From contig CAYXDG010000019.1 of NCBI GenBank assembly GCA_964463655.1, forward strand, positions 1 through 46,659: DNA of 46,659 bases, read 5' to 3'. A model generated the notes under the pieces. The model made no database searches. It had not been told where the DNA came from and saw nothing but the letters and a program-made list of their open reading frames with translations. How positions within the stretch are numbered: position 1 is the first letter of the stretch; each line of letters begins with the position of its first letter. Positions 34,489-42,741 of the stretch are shown one piece after another. Origin of the DNA: Halothece sp964463655 (lineage in GTDB: Bacteria > Cyanobacteriota > Cyanobacteriia > Cyanobacteriales > Rubidibacteraceae). Position numbers and translations under genes: made by a program.

Positions 34489-34968
34489 TTAATTTTTCTG
34501 CAGTTGCGGTTTAATGGTTTCTAATAATCCTGCACAAGCATCTAGTAACAAATCAATCACATGATTGAACCCTTCTGGCCCGCCATAATAAGGATCAGGA
34601 ACTTCTGTCGCTTCATATTGTACTGCATAATCGCACATCATTTTAATTTTATCCCGATATTTTTTATGAGGATCAAGAGAAATAATTGACCAGTAATTCT
34701 CACGATCCATTGCTAAAATTAAGTCATATTTTTCAAAATCATCGGGATGAAATTGACGCGCTTGTCCTTCTAGTTTAATTCCTCTAACTTCGGCAGCGCT
34801 TCTCATACGACGATCGGGCGGACTACCAATATGATAACTCGCTGTTCCCGCAGAATCGCACATAATTTCATGGTTTAAGCCTTCTTTTTCCACAAGATAG
34901 CGCATAATATTCTCTGCCGAGGGAGACCGACAAATATTTCCTAGACACACAAACAAAAGTTTATACAT
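34489..34968 (-). CDS. Low-molecular-weight protein-tyrosine phosphatase
   Basis: Cytosolic phosphatase of 159 residues. P-loop VCLGNICRSP gives Cys8 nucleophile and Arg14 (C-x5-R), and the general acid Asp lies in VPDPYYGG near 125. Start at 34968 (MYKLLFVCLGN), the family N-terminus; an ATG six codons upstream overlaps the neighbouring gene. Dephosphorylates Tyr on proteins; in other bacteria often linked to exopolysaccharide kinases, none of which is nearby. Confidence 0.93.
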   Translation of the reverse strand: MYKLLFVCLGNICRSPSAENIMRYLVEKEGLNHEIMCDSAGTASYHIGSPPDRRMRSAAEVRGIKLEGQARQFHPDDFEKYDLILAMDRENYWSIISLDPHKKYRDKIKMMCDYAVQYEATEVPDPYYGGPEGFNHVIDLLLDACAGLLETIKPQLQKN

Positions 34969-34975
34969 TTTGTTA

Positions 34976-35995
34976 TTAATTATCAATTATTTTTAAGCGA
35001 ATAATGCGATCGCTGCTCTCATCAAGAGGTACTTCAATCGTATCATTACTGAGCTTTTCTAACGCACTCAGCAAGGAACGCAAATGAGGGTTACTGGCCC
35101 CTGTTTCCACATAAAGGCGATCGGCTAGACTTCCCACTCGCTTCCATGTAGTATAGAGCTTGGCTACCACTTGTTCAAGATTAGTCGCTTGTTTGACTAA
35201 ATCGGCGGTTGTATTCAAACAGTCGATACGGAGGGCTTCTTCTAGCGCCATTTCCATGTCAAGATTAGCGTTGTGGATGGCTTGGACTTGTGCTGCTGCG
35301 TCGAGATATTTGGAAAGATTCTTCGCTTCTGAGGTTAATTGCTTGACAGTCTCTACATCTGGGTTTTCTTCTGCAACAGCACGAATTTGTTTCAGATGAG
35401 ACTCAGGGAGTTTTTCCATTTCCTTAACTAGGGGAGCGAGATAACGAGGGGAAAGAGAGCCATTTTCTGCTTTTTCCTTGACAATGTCTGGAATTAAATC
35501 TGAACTCATGGCTGTCCATTGATCTGAGAGTTCTTTCACTTCTCTGCGCGTAATACGATCGCCATTTTCGGCTGCTTCAGACACTAATTTTTGCACTTCT
35601 GGGTCAGCTTTTGCGGTTTCCACAAACGCCCGTTTGCTAAAATTATTAATTGAACTCGGTTGGAGTTGTCCATCTGCGAGGAGGGTATCAGCGCTGTTTG
35701 CTAGTTGAATCAGAGAATAGGCTTGAGTTTTGCTAATTTCCCGTTGTTTTAGCCAGTTGACGAAACCGCTTCCACGACCTTCCCCGCCAATCTTTTCGCG
35801 ATCGCGCACGGCTCTTAAAATTCTCCCACGCCAGATATCGGTTTGCAAGTCAAAGCGTTCGCAAACTAACCATGCTTGATCTAAACGCTGTTCAAACTCA
35901 TTATCTCCGATTTCCTCATCTTCAGGATCGGGAAGTTGGAATTCAAGATCAGTGGGGATTTCTAACGCAGCAGCAATTTCAGCAGTTTCAGCCAT
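34976..35995 (-). CDS. Cyanobacterial conserved protein, DUF3102-like, 339 aa
   Basis: Function unknown. Residues 40-105 resemble DUF3102: ERFDLQTDIWRGRILRAVRD then GFVNWLKQREISKTQAYSLIQLANSADTL, a pattern linked to plasmid and phage proteins that may bind DNA. The rest is mostly alpha-helical (TRREVKELSDQW, ETVKQLTSEAKNLSKYLDAAAQ, DLVKQATNLEQVVAKLY). No signal peptide or transmembrane segment. ATG at 35995; the phosphatase gene starts 8 bp after its stop, so the two are cotranscribed. Confidence 0.7.
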   Translation of the reverse strand: MAETAEIAAALEIPTDLEFQLPDPEDEEIGDNEFEQRLDQAWLVCERFDLQTDIWRGRILRAVRDREKIGGEGRGSGFVNWLKQREISKTQAYSLIQLANSADTLLADGQLQPSSINNFSKRAFVETAKADPEVQKLVSEAAENGDRITRREVKELSDQWTAMSSDLIPDIVKEKAENGSLSPRYLAPLVKEMEKLPESHLKQIRAVAEENPDVETVKQLTSEAKNLSKYLDAAAQVQAIHNANLDMEMALEEALRIDCLNTTADLVKQATNLEQVVAKLYTTWKRVGSLADRLYVETGASNPHLRSLLSALEKLSNDTIEVPLDESSDRIIRLKIIDN

Positions 35996-36080
35996 AGTTT
36001 AAGAGGATTTAGGTTTGATCAACACAAGATCAATCATAACGATCGCCTCATGATTTTGATGGCTGTTTCTGATCACTTAT

Positions 36081-36166
36081 CTAGCCAGATTTAGACTTGC
36101 GTTTAAGTCTCGATCGGCAATGAAACCACAATTTTCACAGTGGAAAGTTCTCTCTGACTCTGTTTC
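36081..36166 (-). pseudogene. TnpB C-terminal relic
   Basis: The minus strand reads ETESERTFHCENCGFIADRD followed by LNASLNLA, the end of an IS605-type TnpB (zinc-finger CxxC plus the last RuvC Asp). An in-frame stop precedes it and nothing else of the gene remains. Confidence 0.75.
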
Positions 36167-36235
36167 CTACCCCAGCGATCGCTGAGCAGGATAAGTTATC
36201 TGGCATACAAAACTCGAAAACCCTGCTCACTTTAT

Positions 36236-36484
36236 TCAAGTGGGAATCGGTTCACCGGGGCGTAATTTTGCCCATTTTCCCGCTTCTTCTCGAAAACTTT
36301 CACAACCCACCACATCCCATTCTATTTCGATATACTCTTCTTGAGGGCGGATGTTAACGTTAACTGTGGGTTCAGTGGGTTCAAAATCAGGTTGATTGCT
36401 CAGGTGAGGTTGTTCATGCTGTGTTTCTACGGCATGATAGGTAATGCAGCGATCGACGTAGTGGCAGTTAATACAAATACACAT
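36236..36484 (-). CDS. ycf34: Ycf34 family protein
   Basis: Protein of 82 residues conserved in cyanobacteria and red-lineage plastids. N-terminus MCICINCHYVDRCITYHAVETQHEQPHL has Cys at 2, 4, 7 and 13, proposed in the family to bind an iron-sulfur cluster and linked to photosynthetic electron-transport regulation. The C-terminus EIEWDVVGCESFREEAGKWAKLRPGEPIP is the usual acidic domain. Divergent from the CCA-transferase. Confidence 0.95.
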   Translation of the reverse strand: MCICINCHYVDRCITYHAVETQHEQPHLSNQPDFEPTEPTVNVNIRPQEEYIEIEWDVVGCESFREEAGKWAKLRPGEPIPT

Positions 36485-36552
36485 GATGCGCTTTTTTTCC
36501 TGCTTGCTTTTAATGCTAGTTTAACGTAATCATTGTTGTTGGGGCTGAATTT

Positions 36553-37803
36553 ATTATTCATTATCAACTCTTATTTCCCAATCTTCCTTTTCCTCAAGAA
36601 TGGCTTCCTGCTGATGCGTGTTTAGTGGGGGGTACGGTTCGTGATGCACTGTTACAGAGAAAGCGAGATCAGTTTGATTTAGATTTAGTCGTAACTGATC
36701 AAGCCGTCGTCTTAGCAAGAAAAATAGCTGATTTCTGTCAAGCTGGGTTTGTGGTCTTAGATGCCGAAAGAGATATCGCCAGAATTGTTTTTACAGAGGG
36801 AACGGTTGATCTTGCCAAAATTGAGGGAGAGACCTTAGAAGAGGATTTACATCGTAGAGATTTTACCATTAATGCGATCGCTTATCATTTGCAAGATCAG
36901 CGTCTGATTGACCCCCTCGGTGGAAAGCAAGATTTAGACGCAAAAGTTATCAAAATGGTGTCTCCTGCTAATCTCAAAGCTGATCCCTTACGCTTATTAC
37001 GCGCTTATCGTCAAGGGTCACAACTGCGTTTTCCTATAGACCCAACAACCCGTGATACAATTCGGAAAATTGCACCCGCTTTAAACCAAGTTGCTAGGGA
37101 ACGCATCCAAACCGAATTATCTTATTTATTCGCAACTGCTGAGGGGAGTTTCTACCTCCAACAAGCATGGGAAGATCATTTGCTTGCGACTGTCTTTCCC
37201 ACGCTTACTCCTCAACAAGTGGAACAATTACAGGTACTTGCATCAGCAACTCACACTTTACGCCAATCCTATCCTAATCTTGCTTCAACATGGGAGAAAA
37301 ATGTTGGGGGACAGTCTGATTCATTATACGCCCTTGCAAAATTGGCTTGTTTGGTGTCTCCCTCTCCTGAAATAGCAGAAGACCAATTAACCACTTTAAC
37401 CTATTCTCGCGCTGAAATTCGCACGGTTACCAGTACCTTAAAATTACTCCCACGGTTGTTAGAAGGAAATCCGACAGCAATGAGTTTGCGCGATCAATAT
37501 TTCTTCTTCCAAGATGGGGTGAAGGTGTTTCCTTGTTTGCTGTTAACGGCGATCGCAAAAGGTTTAAATATTGACTCTGCTGAGGGGTTAATCCAACGGT
37601 ATCTAAATCAATATGATCCCGTTGCTTATCCTCAGCCTATTGTAACAGGAAAAGATTTGCTGCGATCGCTGCCAATTTCTCCTTCTCCTCGCGTTGGCGA
37701 ACTTCTCACGGAATTACAAATCGCTTATATTGAGGGAAGAATTGATTCCTCCCAAGACGCGATCAAACTGGCTAAACAATTAATTAATTATCAGCAATTG
37801 TAG
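36553..37803 (+). CDS. tRNA CCA nucleotidyltransferase / poly(A) polymerase family
   Basis: Adds or repairs the 3' CCA of tRNA. Motifs: GGTVRDALLQRKRDQFDLDLVV (nucleotide-binding Gly and DxD), RRDFTINAIAYHL, DPLGGKQDLDAK and DPLRLLRAYRQGSQLRF. The first GTG in frame (36625) would cut off the normal leading residues HYQLLFPNLPFPQEWLPADACLV, which the frame encodes from about 36553 with no ATG, GTG or TTG after the stop at 36517-36519. I extend to the ATT codons at 36553/36556 as a possible non-standard start. Length about 400-415 residues. Confidence 0.82.
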   Translation: MIHYQLLFPNLPFPQEWLPADACLVGGTVRDALLQRKRDQFDLDLVVTDQAVVLARKIADFCQAGFVVLDAERDIARIVFTEGTVDLAKIEGETLEEDLHRRDFTINAIAYHLQDQRLIDPLGGKQDLDAKVIKMVSPANLKADPLRLLRAYRQGSQLRFPIDPTTRDTIRKIAPALNQVARERIQTELSYLFATAEGSFYLQQAWEDHLLATVFPTLTPQQVEQLQVLASATHTLRQSYPNLASTWEKNVGGQSDSLYALAKLACLVSPSPEIAEDQLTTLTYSRAEIRTVTSTLKLLPRLLEGNPTAMSLRDQYFFFQDGVKVFPCLLLTAIAKGLNIDSAEGLIQRYLNQYDPVAYPQPIVTGKDLLRSLPISPSPRVGELLTELQIAYIEGRIDSSQDAIKLAKQLINYQQL

Positions 37804-37843
37804 AGACATTCCTGAAACATCTCTACAATTAGTTCCTCAAAAT

Positions 37844-38386
37844 TTACTGTTCAACAGCACTTAAGCGTTTTTTTAGTTCTGCTAATTCATCTGCCCATCT
37901 GGGATCAGGTTGAGTGGCTGTATTCCCCGCATTATTACTGTTATTATTGGCTGTCGCTGGCTGTTTTTTCTTTCTTTCTTTGTTATTTCGTCGCTTATTA
38001 TTCTCTGCTGCGCCTTCTTTTTCTTTGTCTTTCTCTTGATCCTTATTTTTCTGTTTCACAGGTCGAGAAGAAGGTTCACGGGGTTGCTCAGAATTTTCTT
38101 GATCTTGAGTATTTTCTTCCCCTTTGCTTTTGTTCCGAGGGAGTGCTTTTTCAATTTTTAGCGCATTATCGCGAAACGTGCGACCGTTATATTCTTCTAT
38201 AATTTTATCAGCGGTTTCATCATCGGGAACTGTCACAAATGCAAACCCTCGACAGTTACCTGTTTTACGATCCTTAATTACCTTAATTGATAGGGAATCG
38301 TTGGCCTCGCCAAAAACTTCTTGCAATTCTTGGCGCTCTACTGTATCTTTTGGTAAATTGCCTACATAAAGACGTACAGAAGACAT
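37844..38386 (-). CDS. RRM-type RNA-binding protein
   Basis: Single RNA-recognition motif protein (residues 1-85): RNP2 LYVGNL at 6-11 and RNP1 CRGFAFVTV near 44-52, as in cyanobacterial Rbp proteins, some of which respond to cold. The C-terminal 95 residues are charged and disordered (KDQEKDKEKEGAAENNKRRNN, then Asn-rich), unlike the short Gly-rich tail of classical Rbps, and end in a small helix ELAELKKRLSAVEQ. Length of 180 is long for the family. Confidence 0.9.
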   Translation of the reverse strand: MSSVRLYVGNLPKDTVERQELQEVFGEANDSLSIKVIKDRKTGNCRGFAFVTVPDDETADKIIEEYNGRTFRDNALKIEKALPRNKSKGEENTQDQENSEQPREPSSRPVKQKNKDQEKDKEKEGAAENNKRRNNKERKKKQPATANNNSNNAGNTATQPDPRWADELAELKKRLSAVEQ

Positions 38387-38836
38387 AAAAAAATACCTCT
38401 CTTTATTGATTATTGGTCAAAAACTTTTTAGGACTGTTACAATTAATGTCAAACTTAGGGACTTTTCGGGCTAAAAAATCATTCTTTATTTTGGGTATTT
38501 TATCAACTTTTGTTTTTTCCTGAAGCATTAATTTTAACTTAGCCTTGTGTAAATTAATCGAGATTCCCCAAGTTTTTCTGATGTGTGTGTTACCCTGACG
38601 ATGGTAGTCACTGAACCGCACTCAAAATTGTTACAAAATTTTTACACTCTTTTTTAAGCTATCATGAAATTGCTATTTTAGCTACCTGAAGCCAGAGATT
38701 TCTTCTTTAGGTTGGAAAGTCACTTTAGCGAAGAAAAGAGTTTACTCAACTCCATTGCGCGACTCAGAAACAAAAAATAAGTCCAACCACTAATCTTAGC
38801 TTACTTTGTCTGTTATCGCAAGGAATTATTTTTATC
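38387..38836. other. Intergenic region between divergent rbp and phosphodiesterase genes
   Basis: AT-rich with T-tracts; holds the leader of the RRM gene (a GAGAGG ribosome site about 8 bp from its start) and the promoter of the phosphodiesterase. No gene, RNA or repeat could be recognised. Confidence 0.6.
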
Positions 38837-39574
38837 TTGACCCAAAGCACACTTTATCATTTAATTGCTCATCGTGGCTATAGTGCGATCGCGCCAGAAA
38901 ATACGATGGCAAGTTTTCAGGCTGCTCTCACAGAATCTCTGTGGGGCGTAGAGTTTGACGTTCGTTTATCAGCAGAGGGGATTCCAGTGATCATTCATGA
39001 TCCCACTGTTGATCGCACCACCCATGGCACAGGAAAGGTCGCAGAAAGCTCAATCGCGCAACTGCAATCCTTGGACGCGGGAAGCTGGTTTGACCCTGAG
39101 TTTGCTGGGGAGACCATTCCCAGTTTAGAACAGGCAATCGCCTTATTTTCTCCAACTGAGATCAAACTTTATGTTGAATTGAAAGCAGATTGCAATTGGT
39201 CAGCAACAGCGATTCCCAACTTATTACAAATCTTAACATCTGTGCGCGATCGCTGCATCATTGCTTCTTTTGATCATAATCTTCTGGCAAGAATCAAAGA
39301 GAAAGCATCAGATTTGAGGGTGGGTTACGGGATTTCAAGCCAGACACAATATTGTTTAGAGTATTTGGAAAGAGTTGGTGAAGGAAGGACGATCTTGCCC
39401 CATTTTTCCCTAATTTTAGAACAGCCCTTTGTCACAAAAGCATTATTTGAGCAAGGGTGGGACATTGCTACTTGGACAGTGGATGATTGCACTATTGCTG
39501 AACAAATCGCTAGATTAAACGTTATCAAAATTATTAGTAATAATTTGCTTCAAAAAGGGGATTTTAGATTCTAG
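38837..39574 (+). CDS. Glycerophosphodiester phosphodiesterase
   Basis: Hydrolyses glycerophosphodiesters from phospholipid turnover. 245 residues, TIM-barrel GDPD domain: HRGYSAIAPENT (catalytic His, near residue 12), EFDVRLSAEGIPVIIHDPTVDRTTHGTG with the second His and metal ligands, and IPSLEQAIALF. No signal peptide, so probably cytosolic. Start is a TTG at 38837 preceded by AAGGA (38820-38824); no in-frame ATG lies nearby. Confidence 0.92.
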   Translation: MTQSTLYHLIAHRGYSAIAPENTMASFQAALTESLWGVEFDVRLSAEGIPVIIHDPTVDRTTHGTGKVAESSIAQLQSLDAGSWFDPEFAGETIPSLEQAIALFSPTEIKLYVELKADCNWSATAIPNLLQILTSVRDRCIIASFDHNLLARIKEKASDLRVGYGISSQTQYCLEYLERVGEGRTILPHFSLILEQPFVTKALFEQGWDIATWTVDDCTIAEQIARLNVIKIISNNLLQKGDFRF

Positions 39575-39616
39575 AAAGCGCCCCAACCTCCCAAGGGGGC
39601 TTCAGGTGGACAAATG

Positions 39617-39642
39617 AAAAAACCGTACCCCAAAGGATACGG
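39617..39642 (-). terminator. Intrinsic terminator of ftsH2-type gene
   Basis: On the minus strand CCGTA, a 10-nt loop, TACGG, then six T; it lies 28 bp after the ftsH stop. Confidence 0.8.
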
Positions 39643-39669
39643 CAATGGCTAGGTGAGGCTTAGAAAATG

Positions 39670-41523
39670 CTAGGCGATCGTTGCCATTTTGACATCATTT
39701 TCATTGAGCATCCGTTGTAACTCTTCAGCATCAACGGTTTCACGCTCAATTAGAGCTTGCGCTAACTGATCCAAAATGTGACGGTTAGACAATAAGACAT
39801 CCTTACAACGACGGTAGGCTTGATCCACTAGGTTGCGAACTTCTTCATCGATCGCTGCTGCGGTTTCATCAGAGAAATCGCGATCGGAAGCAATATCACG
39901 ACCCATGAACACATTCCCATTTTGACGACCTAACGCAACAGGGCCAAGGCGATCGCTCATGCCCAAGCTGGTGACCATCTGACGGGCAACTCGCGCCACT
40001 TGCTGTAAGTCATTGGAAGCGCCTGTGGTTACTTCATCATCCCCAAAGACGATTTCTTCTGCGACACGACCACCTAACGCAACCGCCATCTGATTTTGCA
40101 GGTAAGAGCGAGAATAAAGTCCAGAATCTAAGCGCTCTTCACTGGGGGTAAACCAAGTTAAACCGCCAGCAGCACCGCGAGGGATAATGCTGATTTTCTG
40201 CACAGGGTCATAATCTGGCATTAAGGCCCCAACTAAAGCGTGACCTGCTTCGTGGTAAGCAACCAGTGCTTTGCGCTTTTCGCTCATCACACGGTCTTTT
40301 TTCTCTGGCCCTGCGAGGACGCGATCGATCGCATCATTGACTTCATCCATTGAGATTTCGGTCAAGTTGCGACGGGCTGCTAAAATGGCAGATTCGTTGA
40401 GTAAGTTTTCTAAATCCGCACCTGTGAAGCCCGGAGTCCTCCGCGCGATTTTATCTAAGTCCACATCTTTGGATAAGGTTTTACCCCGTGCGTGAACTTG
40501 GAGGATTTCTAAACGTCCTTGATAATCTGGGCGATCGACCACAATTTGGCGATCGAAGCGACCCGGACGCATTAACGCTTGGTCTAAGACATCAGGACGG
40601 TTAGTCGCAGCAATAATGATAATCCCTGTATTGCTTTCAAATCCGTCCATTTCGGTGAGTAACTGGTTGAGGGTTTGTTCCCGTTCATCGTTACCGCCTC
40701 CTAAACCAGCGCCACGCTGACGACCCACTGCGTCAATCTCGTCAATGAAGATGATACAAGGGGAGTTCGCTTTTGCTTGTTCAAATAAGTCACGAACGCG
40801 AGAAGCGCCAACTCCGACGAACATTTCTACAAACTCAGACCCAGAGATGGAGAAGAAAGGAACGCCAGCTTCCCCAGCAACCGCACGGGCTAAAAGGGTT
40901 TTACCTGTTCCGGGGGGACCGACTAATAAAGCACCTTTGGGGATTTTTGCACCGACATCTGTAAAGCGATCGGCATTTTTCAGGAAATCGACTAACTCAG
41001 TTAACTCTAATTTGGCTTGTTCAATTCCTGCCACATCACCAAAGGTAACATTGGTTTGGGGTTCCATCTGCACTTTTGCCTTAGATTTGCCAAAGTTCAT
41101 CGCTTGGGAACCCGGGCCACCTTGAGTGCGACGCAGTAGGAAAAATAATCCCACTAATAAGAGGATAGGGAAGAAAAGGCTGCTGAGAGCGCGGAATAGG
41201 AATCCGTCATCGCTTTCTGGCTGTACGGAAATATCGACGTTATTCTGGGTGAGAATGTCGATTAACTGCGGATCGTTGGGTAAGGTCACTTGTACCTGTT
41301 GTCCATCTTGAGCCGTTGCGATCGCTTTTGTCCGTTCGCTGTTGAGTCTGACACTTTCAACGTTGCCATTTTCAACCCGATTAATGAATTCACTATACTG
41401 CCACTTGGCTTGGGTTTGTGGCTCTTGATCTAAAAATGCAGTTGCCAGAGCAATCACCACAATTGCGAGGAGTGCATATAATCCAGCGTTGCGCCACTTC
41501 TTATTATTATTCTTGTTATTCAC
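39670..41523 (-). CDS. ftsH: ATP-dependent zinc metalloprotease FtsH (FtsH2-like, thylakoid type)
   Basis: Membrane AAA+ protease of 617 residues. Two membrane segments (about 12-29 and 108-128); Walker A at 202-209; FIDEIDA; HEAGH zinc motif at 424-428. The segment RGAAGGLTWFTPSEERLDSGLYSRSYL and VTTGASNDLQQVARVARQMV closely match cyanobacterial FtsH2 and plant VAR2, which replace damaged D1 in photosystem II. The second FtsH in this window is of another type; cyanobacterial FtsH forms hetero-hexamers. The assignment is by motif similarity. Confidence 0.95.
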   Translation of the reverse strand: MNNKNNNKKWRNAGLYALLAIVVIALATAFLDQEPQTQAKWQYSEFINRVENGNVESVRLNSERTKAIATAQDGQQVQVTLPNDPQLIDILTQNNVDISVQPESDDGFLFRALSSLFFPILLLVGLFFLLRRTQGGPGSQAMNFGKSKAKVQMEPQTNVTFGDVAGIEQAKLELTELVDFLKNADRFTDVGAKIPKGALLVGPPGTGKTLLARAVAGEAGVPFFSISGSEFVEMFVGVGASRVRDLFEQAKANSPCIIFIDEIDAVGRQRGAGLGGGNDEREQTLNQLLTEMDGFESNTGIIIIAATNRPDVLDQALMRPGRFDRQIVVDRPDYQGRLEILQVHARGKTLSKDVDLDKIARRTPGFTGADLENLLNESAILAARRNLTEISMDEVNDAIDRVLAGPEKKDRVMSEKRKALVAYHEAGHALVGALMPDYDPVQKISIIPRGAAGGLTWFTPSEERLDSGLYSRSYLQNQMAVALGGRVAEEIVFGDDEVTTGASNDLQQVARVARQMVTSLGMSDRLGPVALGRQNGNVFMGRDIASDRDFSDETAAAIDEEVRNLVDQAYRRCKDVLLSNRHILDQLAQALIERETVDAEELQRMLNENDVKMATIA

Positions 41524-41911
41524 GCTTAACCTCCGTTGCGGAAATTTTGATGGAGTGCGATTCTACTTCCCATTATGAGCAGAAAACAGGTACACTTCAT
41601 TTTTATTTCCTCTGTATATTAATTTATGTTAACGTTTCTCATCAGTTCTTGACCAGTCATCCGTGAACCGTGACTAGCTTCGGAAGCGCGATCGCGCCTC
41701 TGTTTCCACCCATCATTTTTCAAAAGAAATCAAAACAGTCGAAAAAGCCAAACTATTTAGGGCTTGTTTAATTCGGCGTTTGCGTTCTTTGTGCCACCGC
41801 GCGATTGACGAAACCACTTGTTTTGCCACTTCTGCGACCATTGCTAATCCCAATACAGAAATGGTTTTATCCTGGGGGGAACTGTCCCATCACACTGAGG
41901 TGAGGACATTC
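41524..41911. other. Intergenic region; possible short frame 41713-41841 (minus)
   Basis: Holds the ftsH promoter and leader. The minus strand has a 42-residue frame (41713-41841) reading MVAEVAKQVVSSIARWHKER then a basic stretch RRIKQALNSLAFST; it looks coding-like, but it is short, has no clear ribosome site, and could be the end of a decayed gene. Confidence 0.35.
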
Positions 41912-42508
41912 TCAGAACTTAAGATAAATTTGAGAAGGGAGTTGCTGATGGGTGGCAATAATGCGATCGCGCCCCGAATATGGCTTTGCCCACTGGTAAT
42001 GAGATTCTTTAGGACTTCCCCAACAGAGATTTAAAACTAATTCTTGGCGGGTGGTTTCCACTTCTAGCCATTCCGCTTGTATGATCACTTCATTGACCGT
42101 TTCGCAATCAATTTCTTGGGGAGGATTCCCTTCTGACCATAAGGTTAAGCCAACCGTTGCTTGTTGCCAAAAGTCTAAAATTTGAGGTTTGATGGTTATG
42201 AGAGTTTCTTTATCTTCAGGGATGGCGATTAATTGGTTGTGTAATTCTGGACATTCTACTTCCGCACCATTAAAGCGACACAGCCGCCAAATTAAGCCAG
42301 AAACCCGATTTTCTCGTTGATAGTCATGGATTTGAGCGCGAAAATCCCGATAAGCAAACACCTTACTTAACTTGTCAGCCCCAATCGCCTTTGCTAAAAC
42401 TGGGTTATTGAGACGATGAGAAGAGGAGAATAGCACTCGTTTTCCTTGCCAGTTTGCTCGTAACTCTTGATCTAAAATTTCAATCAGTTGTTCGGTGGTA
42501 TAGCTCAT
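41912..42508 (-). CDS. Cyanobacterial hypothetical protein, 198 aa
   Basis: I cannot name the function. ATG at 42508 gives MSYTTEQLIEILDQELRANWQGKRVLFSSSHRLNNPVLAKAIGADKLSKVFAYRDF. The first 100 residues are mixed alpha/beta; the central part (ETLITIKPQILDFWQQATVGLTLWSEG) and the tail (SGRDRIIATHQQLPSQIYLKF) are also ordered-looking. No membrane segment. Lies alone between ftsH and psaB. Confidence 0.65.
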   Translation of the reverse strand: MSYTTEQLIEILDQELRANWQGKRVLFSSSHRLNNPVLAKAIGADKLSKVFAYRDFRAQIHDYQRENRVSGLIWRLCRFNGAEVECPELHNQLIAIPEDKETLITIKPQILDFWQQATVGLTLWSEGNPPQEIDCETVNEVIIQAEWLEVETTRQELVLNLCWGSPKESHYQWAKPYSGRDRIIATHQQLPSQIYLKF

Positions 42509-42682
42509 AAGCAAGGAAGTCCTCTGTTTGGCTCATTTACCAGTTACCAATGATTAGTTATTCAACCAAGTGTTTGATTATAATCTCTAAACGGGACAGC
42601 ATACTGCTATCCCTCTAAAAGGATTTGCATCCTTTATTTAATTTAGCGAACACAAGGGATTTTCTACCATCTTTAAAGAATA

Positions 42683-42713
42683 AATCCCCCACCGTAGAGG
42701 TAGGGGATTCTTA
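42683..42713 (-). terminator. Hairpin downstream of psaB (terminator or IS605-like end)
   Basis: AATCCCC and GGGGATT with inner ACC/GGT form a strong stem about 30 bp after the psaB stop, followed on the minus strand by T-rich DNA. It resembles both an intrinsic terminator and the right-end hairpin of IS605 elements. Confidence 0.5.
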
Positions 42714-42741
42714 ACTTAACCTAAATCAGTGCGTCACACCT

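Noticed and set aside
11373..41523. Two FtsH genes as a recent duplication
   Set aside because: They belong to different paralogue types with distinct motifs; cyanobacteria normally have several.
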